From: Cyanobium sp. CZS48M
Lineage (GTDB): Bacteria; Cyanobacteriota; Cyanobacteriia; PCC-6307; Cyanobiaceae
Direction of reading: 5' to 3'
DNA length: 64,000 bases
Assembly: GCA_030373145.1 (NCBI GenBank)
Contig: JAUCZK010000009.1
Span: forward strand, 24,579-88,578
Positions 1-8,525 of this stretch are shown here, piece after piece. Position numbers and translations under genes: made by a program. The notes below the pieces were generated by a model. It was not told the DNA's origin and did no database searches. It worked only from the letters and a program-made list of their open reading frames with translations. Position 1 is the first letter of the stretch, and every line of letters starts with the position of its first letter.

Positions 1-890
1 CCGCTGATGGTGAGGTGGTAGCCGGAGCGCGAGAACACACCGCCCATGCAACTGGTGGCCTGGCGGATCCGCTCGGCCAGCTGCAGGGCCTCATCGCCGC
101 CCTGGTCGATCAGCAGGATCACGAACTCCTCATCACCGAGGCGGGCGATGAAATCCTGCTCGCGCAGAAACCCCTTGCAGAGCTGGCTGAAATCAAGCAG
201 CACCTGGTCGCCGGCGGGATGCCCCCAGCGGTTGTTGATCTGACGAAAGTTGTCGATGTCCAGGCAGATCAGGGCCATGGGTTCTGCCGCAGCGCGCGCG
301 TTTTCCATCTCCCGTTGCCCAACGCTGAACAGGGCGCCGCGGTTGGAGAGTCCCGTCACGGGGCAGAGGCTGGAGTCGTGGCGCCACTCGATCTCGCGCA
401 TCACCACATCGGCGAGCATGCGCAACTGCTGGGCCTGCTCCGGGCTGAACTCCCTCGGTTTCTGATCGATCACGCAGAGGGTGCCGAGGTTGTGGCCGTC
501 CTTGGTGCGCAGGGGAGCACCCGCATAGAAGCGGATGCCTGGACCGGAGACCACCAGGGGGTTGGCGCTGAAGCGCTCGTCGTTGAGGGCATCGGGCACC
601 ACCATCACCTCGTCGCTGGCGATGGTGTGGGCACAGAAGGCCACCTCCCGTGGGGTCTCGCTGACCTCCAGCCCCTCCCTGGAGAGAAACCACTGGCGGT
701 TGTGGTCCACCAGGGAGATCAGGGCGATGGGCATGTCGAAGATGGCGCTCGCCAGCTTGACGATCCGATCGAAGTGATGGTCACCCGCCTGATCGAGCAG
801 CTGATGGCGCTGCAGTTCCCGCAGCCGCAGGGCCTCATCGGCGGGAACCGGGTAGGAGCGGGCCGAACCATCACCTGCGGTCTCGTTCAC
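1..890 (-). CDS. GAF-GGDEF protein, C-terminus cut by window edge
   Basis: About 296 residues are visible; the C-terminus lies beyond the left edge of the window. After a short N-terminus (residues ~1-20) there is a GAF sensor domain (~residues 25-165) with the usual FCAHTI segment, then a GGDEF (diguanylate cyclase) domain from ~residue 180. The signature loop at 137-123 (residues 252-256) reads RLGDEEF where active cyclases have GG(D/E)EF, so the second Gly is Asp. Catalytic activity is therefore doubtful, and a c-di-GMP/GTP-binding or sensory role is possible. The start is a GTG whose bases overlap the TGA of the upstream sugar dehydrogenase (GTGA), which suggests translational coupling in one minus-strand operon. 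No transmembrane segment is visible, so it is probably cytoplasmic. The family call is solid; the signal sensed is unknown. Confidence 0.85.
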   Translation of the reverse strand, partial: MNETAGDGSARSYPVPADEALRLRELQRHQLLDQAGDHHFDRIVKLASAIFDMPIALISLVDHNRQWFLSREGLEVSETPREVAFCAHTIASDEVMVVPDALNDERFSANPLVVSGPGIRFYAGAPLRTKDGHNLGTLCVIDQKPREFSPEQAQQLRMLADVVMREIEWRHDSSLCPVTGLSNRGALFSVGQREMENARAAAEPMALICLDIDNFRQINNRWGHPAGDQVLLDFSQLCKGFLREQDFIARLGDEEFVILLIDQGGDEALQLAERIRQATSCMGGVFSRSGYHLTIS

Positions 891-2191
891 CTTGTCTGCC
901 GCAACCCTGTTGGCAATGTAGGCAAAGCGGCGCCCGCGGGGTCCAGCCGGATCAGGGCACCATCGCCGGCCCCATCGGTGAGCACGTGCAGGTGGCCATC
1001 GGGGCCCTCGGCCACATCCCGCACCCGCTGCCCCACCGGCAGGCTGCTCTGCTTCAGCACCTCCCCGCTGGGACCCAGCTCGATGCGGCGCACATCGCCC
1101 GACACGAGTCCGCCGGCAAACAGGTTGCCCTTCCAGGCCGCCACGGCCCTGCCGCTGCCCACCGCCAGACCCGAGGGGGCGATGGCCGGCGTCCAGACCA
1201 GTCGCGGGTCGACAAACCCCGGAGCGCTCCTGAGCGGAGTGATCTCAGGGCCCGAGTACTCGCGACTATGGCTGACCGCCGGCCAGCCATAGTTCCCCGC
1301 CGCCACCAGCAGATTGAGCTCGTCGCCGCCACGGGCGCCGTGCTCGCTCGACCAGATCCGCCCCTGCAGCGGGTCGTAGGCCAGACCCTGAATGTTGCGA
1401 TGGCCCAGGCTCCACAGCGCTGGATCAGCACCTCGATCCGAGCGGAAGGGATTGTCGGCGGGGATGGAGCCGTCGTCGTTGAAGCGCAATACCTTGCCGA
1501 GGCCGCTGGCCTTCGACTGGGCCTTGAGCCGGATCGCCTGGCCCTCCAGCTCGATCGGCGGGTTGCCCCCATCCCCCACCGACAGCAGCAGGGTGCCATC
1601 GGGGAGCCAGAGCAGACGGGAGCCAAAGTGCTGGCCGCTGGGCTTGAGCGGCGTCACCGCGTAGAGCAGCGTCAGTGCTTCGAGGCGGTGATCCACCAGC
1701 CGTGCCCGGGCCAGGCGGGTTTGATTCGCCTGGGCCTCCCCCGCCGAATAGGTGAAATACACGAGCTGGTTGCTGGCAAAGCGCGGGTGTACGGCCACAT
1801 CCAGCAGGCCGCCCTGGCCCAGCACCAGCAGCGGCGGCAGCCCGGCGATGGGTGTGGGGTCGAGCACTCCCTGGCGCACCAGCCGCAGCCGGCCGGGGCG
1901 TTCAGTGATCAGCAGGTCGCCATCGGGCAGCCAGGCCAGGCCCCAGGGATGCTCAAGGCCGCGCACCAGCACCGTGCGCCGCAGTCCGGCTTCTCTGACG
2001 ACGGCCTTGCTGAGTGGAGCCTTGCTGAGTGGGGCCTCAGGCTTGGCCAAGGAGCAGCCCTGCGTGATTCCCAGCGCCAGCACCGCCAGCAGAGTGGCCC
2101 CCTTCAACAGAGGGGTCGGTGCCGGGCGCCGGGTCTGCCTCGATAGGATCTCCGCGGGATTTAGCGCGGACTGGAGGTCAGGCACTGGCAT
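887..2191 (-). CDS. PQQ-type sugar (glucose/sorbosone) dehydrogenase-like lipoprotein
   Basis: Beta-propeller protein of the soluble glucose/sorbosone dehydrogenase (GSDH) family, which oxidises sugars with PQQ outside the cytoplasm. Family segments visible include LPDGTLLLSVGDGG, SLGHRNIQGLAYDP, SSEHGARGGDELN and NYGWPAVSHS. The N-terminus has a hydrophobic stretch ending in TQGC, a lipobox, so it is predicted to be a lipoprotein. Just after the lipobox a 15-bp tandem repeat encodes APLSK twice. The start is uncertain: the ATG at 2191 is used here; a GTG at 2212 would lengthen it by 7 residues, and both overlap the divergent sdhC start. It is transcribed towards, and overlaps by 4 bp, the GAF-GGDEF gene. 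No PQQ synthesis genes are in the window, so the cofactor and true substrate are unproven; many bacterial members are uncharacterised. Confidence 0.85.
   Translation of the reverse strand: MPVPDLQSALNPAEILSRQTRRPAPTPLLKGATLLAVLALGITQGCSLAKPEAPLSKAPLSKAVVREAGLRRTVLVRGLEHPWGLAWLPDGDLLITERPGRLRLVRQGVLDPTPIAGLPPLLVLGQGGLLDVAVHPRFASNQLVYFTYSAGEAQANQTRLARARLVDHRLEALTLLYAVTPLKPSGQHFGSRLLWLPDGTLLLSVGDGGNPPIELEGQAIRLKAQSKASGLGKVLRFNDDGSIPADNPFRSDRGADPALWSLGHRNIQGLAYDPLQGRIWSSEHGARGGDELNLLVAAGNYGWPAVSHSREYSGPEITPLRSAPGFVDPRLVWTPAIAPSGLAVGSGRAVAAWKGNLFAGGLVSGDVRRIELGPSGEVLKQSSLPVGQRVRDVAEGPDGHLHVLTDGAGDGALIRLDPAGAALPTLPTGLRQTR
2006..2035. repeat. 15-bp tandem duplication inside the dehydrogenase gene
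   Basis: CTTGCTGAGTGGAGC (2006-2020) is followed directly by CTTGCTGAGTGGGGC (2021-2035), one mismatch. On the minus strand it encodes a repeated APLSK pentapeptide in the linker after the lipobox. It is in frame and probably only lengthens the tether. Confidence 0.85.
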
Positions 2192-2822
2192 GGTCCAGGC
2201 GATTCCGATCACGGCATCGATTCTGATGCTGTTCGTGCTGGCCCATGGACTGGGGGCTGGCCTGGCGGTGCTGAACCCAGCGGCGTTCGAGAGCTACGCC
2301 ACAGCCCTGCATCACGCCCCCTGGCTGCTGCCCCTGGAGATCAGCCTGGCACTGGCCGCCCTCGCTCACCTGGGGTTCAGCGTTCAGCGCCTGATCGCGA
2401 ACCGCCGGGCCCGGGGGGGCGTGCCCTACAGCCAGTGGCGCAGCAGGCGTGGGCAGCCCCTGGCGGCCCTCTCTGGCCGCATGGCCCCCGTCAGTGGTGC
2501 CCTGCTGCTGCTGTTTCTGGTGGTGCACCTCACCCAGTTGCGCTGGCATCGGCCAGGCGATGGACTGGAGCGCCAGGCCCTGGCGCTGGCGCTGGCCTCC
2601 CCCTGGGCCCTTGTCCTCTATGTGCTGGCCGGAGTGGCCCTGGGCCTGCACCTGCTCCACGGCGCCGAGAGCCTCAGCCGCAGCCTGGGCTGGCTCGACG
2701 AGAGCAACGCCAAGGGGCTTCGGCTGGCCAGCCGCGCCCTGGCGGCCGTGGTCGGTGCTGGCTTCGCCCTGCTGCCCCTGGCGCTGCGCTCCGCAGGTGC
2801 CGTGGCAGGGGCTGGGCTCTGA
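2190..2822 (+). CDS. sdhC: succinate dehydrogenase cytochrome b subunit (membrane anchor)
   Basis: A 210-residue hydrophobic protein with about five membrane segments (near residues 5-25, 45-65, 98-118, 140-165 and 185-205). This fits the type-B, single-subunit SdhC/FrdC anchor that carries haem and the quinone site. The helix with LHLLHGAESLSRSLG resembles the family's HLxHG(x)QS(x)F signature, which holds a haem-ligand His. The ATG at 2190 has a good ribosome-binding site, GGAGGT at 2173-2178, 11 nt upstream. Its stop overlaps the sdhA start (TGATG), so sdhC-sdhA-sdhB are translationally coupled. In cyanobacteria the complex works in the thylakoid and plasma-membrane respiratory chain, reducing plastoquinone with succinate. 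The call rests on the haem-helix motif, topology and operon position. Confidence 0.88.
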   Translation: MVQAIPITASILMLFVLAHGLGAGLAVLNPAAFESYATALHHAPWLLPLEISLALAALAHLGFSVQRLIANRRARGGVPYSQWRSRRGQPLAALSGRMAPVSGALLLLFLVVHLTQLRWHRPGDGLERQALALALASPWALVLYVLAGVALGLHLLHGAESLSRSLGWLDESNAKGLRLASRALAAVVGAGFALLPLALRSAGAVAGAGL

Positions 2823-4732
2823 TGCGGCTCGATCCCCAGCTGCCCGCGGGTCCGCTGGCTGAGGCCTGGAGCCGTCGACGCCAGGACCTGCCGCTGGTGG
2901 CGCCCTCCAACCGGCGCCACTTCCGGGTGCTGGTGGTGGGCAGTGGCCTGGCGGGCGCCTCGGCCGCCGCCAGCCTGGCCGAGCAGGGCTATCACGTAAG
3001 GCTGCTCACTTACCACGACAGCCCCAGGCGGGCCCATTCCGTGGCGGCCCAGGGCGGCATCAACGCCGCCCGCAACTATCAGAACGACGGCGACAGCGTT
3101 GAGCGCCTGTTTCGCGACACCGTGCGCGGCGGTGATTTCCGCGCCCGGGAGGCCGGTTGCCACCGGCTGGCCGAGATCAGTGGATCGATCATCGACCAGT
3201 GTGTGGCCCTGGGGGTGCCCTTCGCCCGCGAGTACGGCGGCAGCCTCTGCAACCGCAGTTTCGGAGGCTCCCAGGTGAGCCGCACCTTCTACGCCCGCGG
3301 CCAGACGGGCCAGCAGCTCCTCTACGGCGTGGTTCAGGCCCTGCTGCGCCAGGTGGCGGCCGGCCGGGTGGAGCTCTGCCCCCAGCGCGACCTACTGGAT
3401 CTGATCTGCCTCGATGGCGTGGCCCGCGGCGCCATCTGCCGTCACCGGCTCACTGGTGCCCTCGAAACCCACACGGCCCATGCCGTGCTGCTGGCCAGCG
3501 GTGGCTACAGCAACGTCTTCCATCGCTCCACCAACGCGGTGCGCTCCAACGCCAGCGCCCTCTGGCGCGCCCACCGCCGCGGCGCGCTGATGGCGAATCC
3601 CTGCTTCACCCAGATCCACCCCACCTGCATCCCCAGCGGCGACCCCGACCAGAGCAAGCTCACCTTGATGAGCGAGAGCCTGCGCAACGACGGGCGGGTC
3701 TGGCTGCCGCGGCGCCCTGGGGACCAGCGCCGCCCCGATCAGGTGCCGGAGGCGGAACGGGATTACTTCCTGGAGCGGCTCTACCCCAGCTACGGAAACA
3801 TGGTGCCCCGCGATGTGGCCTCCAGACGCGCCCGCGAACTCTGCGTGGCCGGCCATGGGGTGGGGCCCGCCGGCCGCTCGATCTATCTGGATTTCGAGGA
3901 GGCGATCGAGCGCGAGGGCCGCGGGGTGATCGAAGAGCGCTACGGCAATCTGTTCGCCATTTACGAGCGCATCAGCGGCAGCGACCCCTACCGGGAGCCA
4001 ATGCGCATCTATCCCGCTCCCCACTACACGATGGGGGGTCTGTGGGTGGACTACCACCTGATGAGCACGATCCCGGGGCTGTTCGTGCTCGGCGAGTCGA
4101 ATTTCTCTGAGCACGGCGCCAACCGGCTGGGGGCCAGCGCCCTGATGCAGGGCCTCGCCGATGGATTATTCATTGTCCCGGCCACGGTGCCGGCCTGGCT
4201 GGCCGAGCATCCCCACCCCGAGCTTGATGAGCACCATCCCGTCTGCCGCGAGGCCGTGGAGGGCGTGCGAGCGCGCATCGCCGCCCTGCGCTCCATCGGT
4301 GGCCGCCAGCCAGCGGAAGACCTGCGCCGTCAGCTGGGGGGGCTGCTGATCGAGAGCTGCGGTATCAGCCGCTCGGCCCAGGGGCTGCGCTCAGGCCTCG
4401 AGGAGGTGGCGGCCCTGAGGGCCAGCTTCGATCAGGATCTGCTGCTGGTCGATCCCGGCACACCCCTGGATCCCGAGCTGGAGAAGGCCCTGCAGTTGCA
4501 GGATTACCTCGAGCTGGCGGATCTGATGCTGCGCGATGCCCTGGCGCGGGAGGAGTCGTGTGGGGCCCATTTCCGTGAGGAACACCAGAGCGAGAGCGGG
4601 GAGGCCCTGCGCCGCGACGACGCGTTCAGCCACATCGCCGCCTGGCAGTGGCGGCCGGATGGAGCACCGATCCGCCATCAAGAACCGCTGCAGTTCCAGG
4701 CGATCAGCCCCACGGCCCGGAGTTACCGATGA
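2822..4732 (+). CDS. sdhA: succinate dehydrogenase flavoprotein subunit
   Basis: A 636-residue catalytic subunit that oxidises succinate to fumarate with covalently bound FAD. The N-terminal Rossmann motif VVGSGLAGASAAASLAEQG (~residues 39-57) and the segment HSVAAQGGINAARNYQNDGD, with the FAD-attaching His, are diagnostic. The substrate-binding and catalytic segments (HPTCIPSGD, RDVASRRA, HYTMGGLWVD, GESNFSEHGANRLGASAL) are all present. The C-terminal part is of the long type found with type-B SdhC anchors, as in Bacteroidetes, Wolinella and actinobacteria. The ATG at 2822 overlaps the sdhC stop by one base, and the end overlaps the sdhB start by 4 bp (ATGA). No missing active-site element was noticed. 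Confidence 0.97.
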   Translation: MRLDPQLPAGPLAEAWSRRRQDLPLVAPSNRRHFRVLVVGSGLAGASAAASLAEQGYHVRLLTYHDSPRRAHSVAAQGGINAARNYQNDGDSVERLFRDTVRGGDFRAREAGCHRLAEISGSIIDQCVALGVPFAREYGGSLCNRSFGGSQVSRTFYARGQTGQQLLYGVVQALLRQVAAGRVELCPQRDLLDLICLDGVARGAICRHRLTGALETHTAHAVLLASGGYSNVFHRSTNAVRSNASALWRAHRRGALMANPCFTQIHPTCIPSGDPDQSKLTLMSESLRNDGRVWLPRRPGDQRRPDQVPEAERDYFLERLYPSYGNMVPRDVASRRARELCVAGHGVGPAGRSIYLDFEEAIEREGRGVIEERYGNLFAIYERISGSDPYREPMRIYPAPHYTMGGLWVDYHLMSTIPGLFVLGESNFSEHGANRLGASALMQGLADGLFIVPATVPAWLAEHPHPELDEHHPVCREAVEGVRARIAALRSIGGRQPAEDLRRQLGGLLIESCGISRSAQGLRSGLEEVAALRASFDQDLLLVDPGTPLDPELEKALQLQDYLELADLMLRDALAREESCGAHFREEHQSESGEALRRDDAFSHIAAWQWRPDGAPIRHQEPLQFQAISPTARSYR

Positions 4733-5475
4733 GCGCCCCCAGCAGCCTCAGCCTGCGCCTGAGGATCTGGCGACAGCGTCAGGATGAGCCGGGCGGGCGC
4801 TTTCTCAGCTATCCGCTCACGGACCTGAGCCCCGATCTCTCCCTGGTGGAGGCCCTCGATCGGCTCAATCAACAGCTGCTGCTGGCGGGCGAGCGGCCGG
4901 TGTCCTTCGACCACGACTGCCGCGAGGGCATCTGCGGGTCCTGCGGCTTCCTGATCAACGGCCAGGCCCACGGGCCCCGCAGCGGCACCGCCGTCTGCCA
5001 GCTCTACCTGCGCGAATTCAGCGATGGCCAGACCCTCACCCTCGAGCCCTGGCGGGCCCGCGCCTTCCCCCTGATCCAGGACCTGGTGGTGGACCGCTCC
5101 GCCCTCGATCGGCTGCTGGTGGCCGGGGGGTATGTGTCGATCAACATCGGCAGCGCGCCGGAAGCCAATGCCCTGCCCGTGGCTCGGGAGCAGGCTGCCC
5201 AGGCCTTTGAGGCCGCCAGCTGCATCGGCTGCGGCGCCTGCGTGGCGGCCTGTCCCAATGCCTCGGCCAGCCTGTTCGTGGCGGCCAAGCTGGCCCACCT
5301 GGAGCTGCTGCCCCAGGGTCAGCCCGAGGCCCAGCAGCGCTCCTTGCGCATGCGCGAGCAGATGGCGGCGGAGGGCTTTGGCGCCTGTGGCAACCAGCTG
5401 GAGTGCTCCGCCGTCTGCCCGAAGGAGATTCCCTCCAGCCTGATCAGCCGCATGAACCACCTGGCGCGGGGCTGA
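4729..5475 (+). CDS. sdhB: succinate dehydrogenase iron-sulfur subunit
   Basis: A 248-residue electron-transfer subunit linking SdhA flavin to the membrane anchor. Cys motifs for three clusters are visible: CREGICGSC plus a later Cys (AVCQLYL) for [2Fe-2S], CIGCGACVAACP for [4Fe-4S], and the pair GACGNQLECSAVCPKEI for [3Fe-4S]. It starts with an ATG overlapping the sdhA stop (ATGA) and closes the sdhCAB operon. The 49 bp that follow, before pyrFE, hold a small inverted repeat (GCCTGC at 5490-5495, GCAGGC at 5516-5521) but no convincing terminator, so read-through into pyrFE is possible. Confidence 0.97.
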   Translation: MSAPSSLSLRLRIWRQRQDEPGGRFLSYPLTDLSPDLSLVEALDRLNQQLLLAGERPVSFDHDCREGICGSCGFLINGQAHGPRSGTAVCQLYLREFSDGQTLTLEPWRARAFPLIQDLVVDRSALDRLLVAGGYVSINIGSAPEANALPVAREQAAQAFEAASCIGCGACVAACPNASASLFVAAKLAHLELLPQGQPEAQQRSLRMREQMAAEGFGACGNQLECSAVCPKEIPSSLISRMNHLARG

Positions 5476-5524
5476 GCGGACGGGGGGTGGCCTGCACTGC
5501 CATGCTGGCCCAGGGGCAGGCGCC

Positions 5525-7090
5525 ATGAGCTTTTTCGTCAAACTCACCGAAGCGATGGCCAGCCGCCAGTCGCTGCTGATCACCGGCTTGGATCCCAACC
5601 CGGAGATGCTGCAGACCTGGACGCGCCACAACGCCGGCAGTGGGTCGTTCCTGGCCCAGGCCCGCCGCTGGATCAAGGCGGTGATCGAGGCCACCTCCGA
5701 CAGCGTCTGCGCCTACAAGCCGAGCCTGGGCTTCTACCAGGCCCTCGGGCCCATCGGCCTGGAGTTGCTGCGGGAGGTGCGCGAGCTGGTGCCGCTGGAG
5801 CTGCCGCTGATCCTCGATGCCAAGCATGGCGATCTGAACAGCTCCTCAGCCCTGGCCCACTATCTGTTCCGCGACCTCGGCGCCGATGCGGTCACCCTCT
5901 CGCCGCTGGCGGGGCAGGACATCGCCGCGCCCTTTCTGCTCTATCCCGATCGGGCTGTGGTGCTCACCTGCCACAGCTCCAATCCCGGCGCCAGGGTGGT
6001 ACAGCACCACCCCAACGAAGACAACCCGCTCTACATCACGATTGTGCGGGAGACCCAGCTCTGGGGCACCCCGGAGCACCTGCTGCTGGAGGTGGGCACC
6101 AGCGATCCCGCCGTGCTGGCGCGGGTGCGGCGGGAGGCCCCGGAGCGTTTCCTGATCCTGCGCAGCCTCTGGGGAGAGGAAGAGCGGCTGGAGGCCCTGC
6201 TGCAGGCGGGCCTGAACAGTTCAGCCGATGGCCTGCTGCTGCCGCTCCCCCAGCACCTGCTGGTGGAGGAGGGCATGGCGGCGGGCACCAGGGCCCTGCG
6301 CCAGCAGATCGAGACCATGCGGGCGAACTGGGACGGCGGCACGGCCGATCGCTGTGATCTCTGGCTGCCGGCTCCCCGCGGCGGATCAGCGGCTGCAGGG
6401 GCGACAGCAGCGACGACTTCCAGCGCTCCCTCCGCCGCCGAGGTCCTTGAGCTGGGGCGCCTTGAAGATCAGCGCCTGGACGACCAGCGGCTTGATGAGT
6501 TGCTGGTGGATCTATTCGACATCGGCTGCCTGCTCTTCGGGGAGTACGTGCAGGCCTCCGGTGCGGTCTTCAATTACTACATCGATCTGCGGCGGATCAT
6601 CTCCGATCCCAACTTGTTCCACCGGGTGCTGCATGCCTATGCCCAGCCCCTGGCCCAGCTGCAATTCGACCGCATCGCCGGCATTCCCTATGGATCCCTG
6701 CCCACGGCCACGGGGCTGTCGCTGCAACTGCATGTGCCCTTGATCTATCCGCGCAAGGAGGTCAAGGCCCACGGGGCCCGGCGCCTGATCGAGGGGGATT
6801 TCGAGGAGGGCGAAACCGTTGTGGTGGTTGATGACATCCTGATCACCGGCGGCAGTGTGCTGGAGGGCATCGCCAAGCTGGAGTCGTCCGGCCTGAAGGT
6901 GCGCGACGTGGTGGTGTTCATCGACCACGGCGGCCAGGCCGTTGCCCGTCTGGAGGCCCAGGGCTATGCCTGCCATGCGGTGGTGGGCATCGAGCGCATC
7001 ACCAGCACCCTGCGTACGGCCAATCGCCTCAGTCAGGAGCAGGCCGATCTGCTGGCGGCCCCCACCCAATCCACCTTGCCCTGCCGTTGA
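5525..7090 (+). CDS. pyrFE: fused orotidine-5'-phosphate decarboxylase / orotate phosphoribosyltransferase
   Basis: A 521-residue bifunctional enzyme for the last two steps of UMP synthesis. Residues ~1-275 are a PyrF domain of the long type (ITGLDPNPEM near the N-terminus, catalytic LDAKHGDLNSS at ~98-108). A low-complexity Ala/Gly/Ser linker (~residues 285-305) joins it to a PyrE domain whose PRPP loop reads VVVVDDILITGGS (~434-446). The domain order is the reverse of eukaryotic UMP synthase and is known from cyanobacteria. Synthesis continues with pyrH at 38.5 kb; pyrC lies at 8.5 kb. The gene is followed after 7 bp by the antiporter gene. Confidence 0.95.
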   Translation: MSFFVKLTEAMASRQSLLITGLDPNPEMLQTWTRHNAGSGSFLAQARRWIKAVIEATSDSVCAYKPSLGFYQALGPIGLELLREVRELVPLELPLILDAKHGDLNSSSALAHYLFRDLGADAVTLSPLAGQDIAAPFLLYPDRAVVLTCHSSNPGARVVQHHPNEDNPLYITIVRETQLWGTPEHLLLEVGTSDPAVLARVRREAPERFLILRSLWGEEERLEALLQAGLNSSADGLLLPLPQHLLVEEGMAAGTRALRQQIETMRANWDGGTADRCDLWLPAPRGGSAAAGATAATTSSAPSAAEVLELGRLEDQRLDDQRLDELLVDLFDIGCLLFGEYVQASGAVFNYYIDLRRIISDPNLFHRVLHAYAQPLAQLQFDRIAGIPYGSLPTATGLSLQLHVPLIYPRKEVKAHGARRLIEGDFEEGETVVVVDDILITGGSVLEGIAKLESSGLKVRDVVVFIDHGGQAVARLEAQGYACHAVVGIERITSTLRTANRLSQEQADLLAAPTQSTLPCR

Positions 7091-7097
7091 TTCGCGG

Positions 7098-8483
7098 ATG
7101 CTTCTTGCCCAAACTCTGGCCCCACCCCTCACCCAGATCCTGGCCGCCGCGGCAACGGAGCAGGCCAATGCACTGGACTTTCCAATTCAGACGCATCTGT
7201 TGTTCATCGGAGTTCTGTTTCTTGGCACTCTGACCATCAGTCGATTCTCGCCAAAGATCGGCATTCCAGCCATCCTCGGGGTGCTGCTGCTGGGCCTTTC
7301 GATCAATGTCAGCAGCCTCAACATCACCCATGCCCAGGCGGCGAACTTTCAGTTGCTGGGCCTGGCCCTGCTGCTCTTCTACGCTGGGCTCAAGACTGAC
7401 CTGGCGGCAATCCGGGGATTCTTCGAATACGGGATCATCCTGGCCATCGGCGGGGTGGTGGTGTCCTCACTGCTGCTGGGTGGGGTGATCTGGTTCCTGG
7501 CCTCCCCCGCGGCCAGCTCCCTCACCCTGGGGGGCGTGGAAGCCATCCCGATCGGCGCCGCGATGCTGATCGCCGCCTGCCTGGGCTCCACCGACGCGGG
7601 GGCCACCCTCAGTGTGCTGCGGTCGGTGCGCCGCCAGGTGCCCCTGCGGCTGCAGCACCTGCTGGAATTTGAATCCTCGGTGAATGATCCTTCCGCCCTG
7701 CTCTTCTACGGGCTGGTGGTGGGCATCTTCGTGAGCGCTGGTGCCTCCGCAGGCCCCTCCAGTCTGGAGAGCACGGTACTCACCCAGATCAGGTTCTTTC
7801 TGCAGCAGATCGGTGCAGGGCTGGTGGTTGGGTTTGTCTTTGGTTATCTGGCTCGCTTCGTGGTCAATTGGCTGGTGGAGGAGCGCTCCCAGTTGTTGTT
7901 GGTGGCCATGTCGGTGGCCTTTGTGGTCTATGGAGCGGCCACCATGCTCGGGGGCTCTGGCTTCATTGCCATCTACGTGACCGGGCTGTTCCTCACCAAC
8001 ACGACATACCGTTCGCCCGAGATCAATCACATCACGATTCAGGAGGTGCTGCTCCCCTTCAATACGATGACGGAGATCACGATCTTCCTGGTCTTCGGTC
8101 TGCTGGTCTATCCGCCTGATCTGATCGATGCCCTGCCGATCGGAGTTCTTGCGGCCCTGGGGCTGATGCTGGTGGCACGACCCATCAGTGTGCTGATGTT
8201 TCAGCCGTTCTCACCCTTCAGCTTCAAGGAATCACTGCTGGTGTCGTGGTGCGGCCTGCGCGGCGCTGTTCCCCTCGCCCTCGCCCATGACCTCAGCCTG
8301 GCGATTCCCAGAATCCGTGGCATCAACCCCGCCATCGTTGACGAACTCAGCCAGAACGCCGAGAGCATCATCTTCATCGTGGTGGTGGTCAATCTGTTCG
8401 TTCAAGGCATCAGCCTGCCCCACCTGGCCCGGGCCCTGGGACTGGTGCCCAACCCTGCGGCCAAGACCAGCCTGATTCCCTGA
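7098..8483 (+). CDS. CPA1-type Na+(K+)/H+ antiporter, NhaP2-like
   Basis: A 461-residue polytopic membrane protein with about 12 hydrophobic segments, of the monovalent cation:proton antiporter-1 family. The ion-site regions LGSTDAGATLSVLR (~residues 167-180) and FESSVNDPSALLFYG (~190-204) match the GSTDA and ESxxNDP signatures of the NhaP2/CvrA branch, which exchanges K+ or Na+ for H+. No soluble RCK/TrkA C-terminal domain follows, so it is a short version. The ATG at 7098 comes 7 bp after pyrFE; the same open frame extends upstream inside pyrFE, but no sensible start exists there. With KtrB 1.2 kb downstream it suggests local grouping of K+/Na+ handling. Which cation it carries cannot be read from sequence. 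Confidence 0.9.
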   Translation: MLLAQTLAPPLTQILAAAATEQANALDFPIQTHLLFIGVLFLGTLTISRFSPKIGIPAILGVLLLGLSINVSSLNITHAQAANFQLLGLALLLFYAGLKTDLAAIRGFFEYGIILAIGGVVVSSLLLGGVIWFLASPAASSLTLGGVEAIPIGAAMLIAACLGSTDAGATLSVLRSVRRQVPLRLQHLLEFESSVNDPSALLFYGLVVGIFVSAGASAGPSSLESTVLTQIRFFLQQIGAGLVVGFVFGYLARFVVNWLVEERSQLLLVAMSVAFVVYGAATMLGGSGFIAIYVTGLFLTNTTYRSPEINHITIQEVLLPFNTMTEITIFLVFGLLVYPPDLIDALPIGVLAALGLMLVARPISVLMFQPFSPFSFKESLLVSWCGLRGAVPLALAHDLSLAIPRIRGINPAIVDELSQNAESIIFIVVVVNLFVQGISLPHLARALGLVPNPAAKTSLIP

Positions 8484-8525
8484 ACCGGATCGCCTGAGCC
8501 CGATCGACTGAGGCCCTACTCCTGA

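Noticed and set aside
15..1292. 425-codon plus-strand frame over the left edge
   Set aside because: It lies antisense to the clearly recognisable GAF-GGDEF and sugar-dehydrogenase genes and has no protein-like pattern.
3157..4114. Long open frames on both strands inside sdhA
   Set aside because: GC-rich shadow frames with Arg/Ala/Pro/His-biased translations and no domain; sdhA itself is complete.
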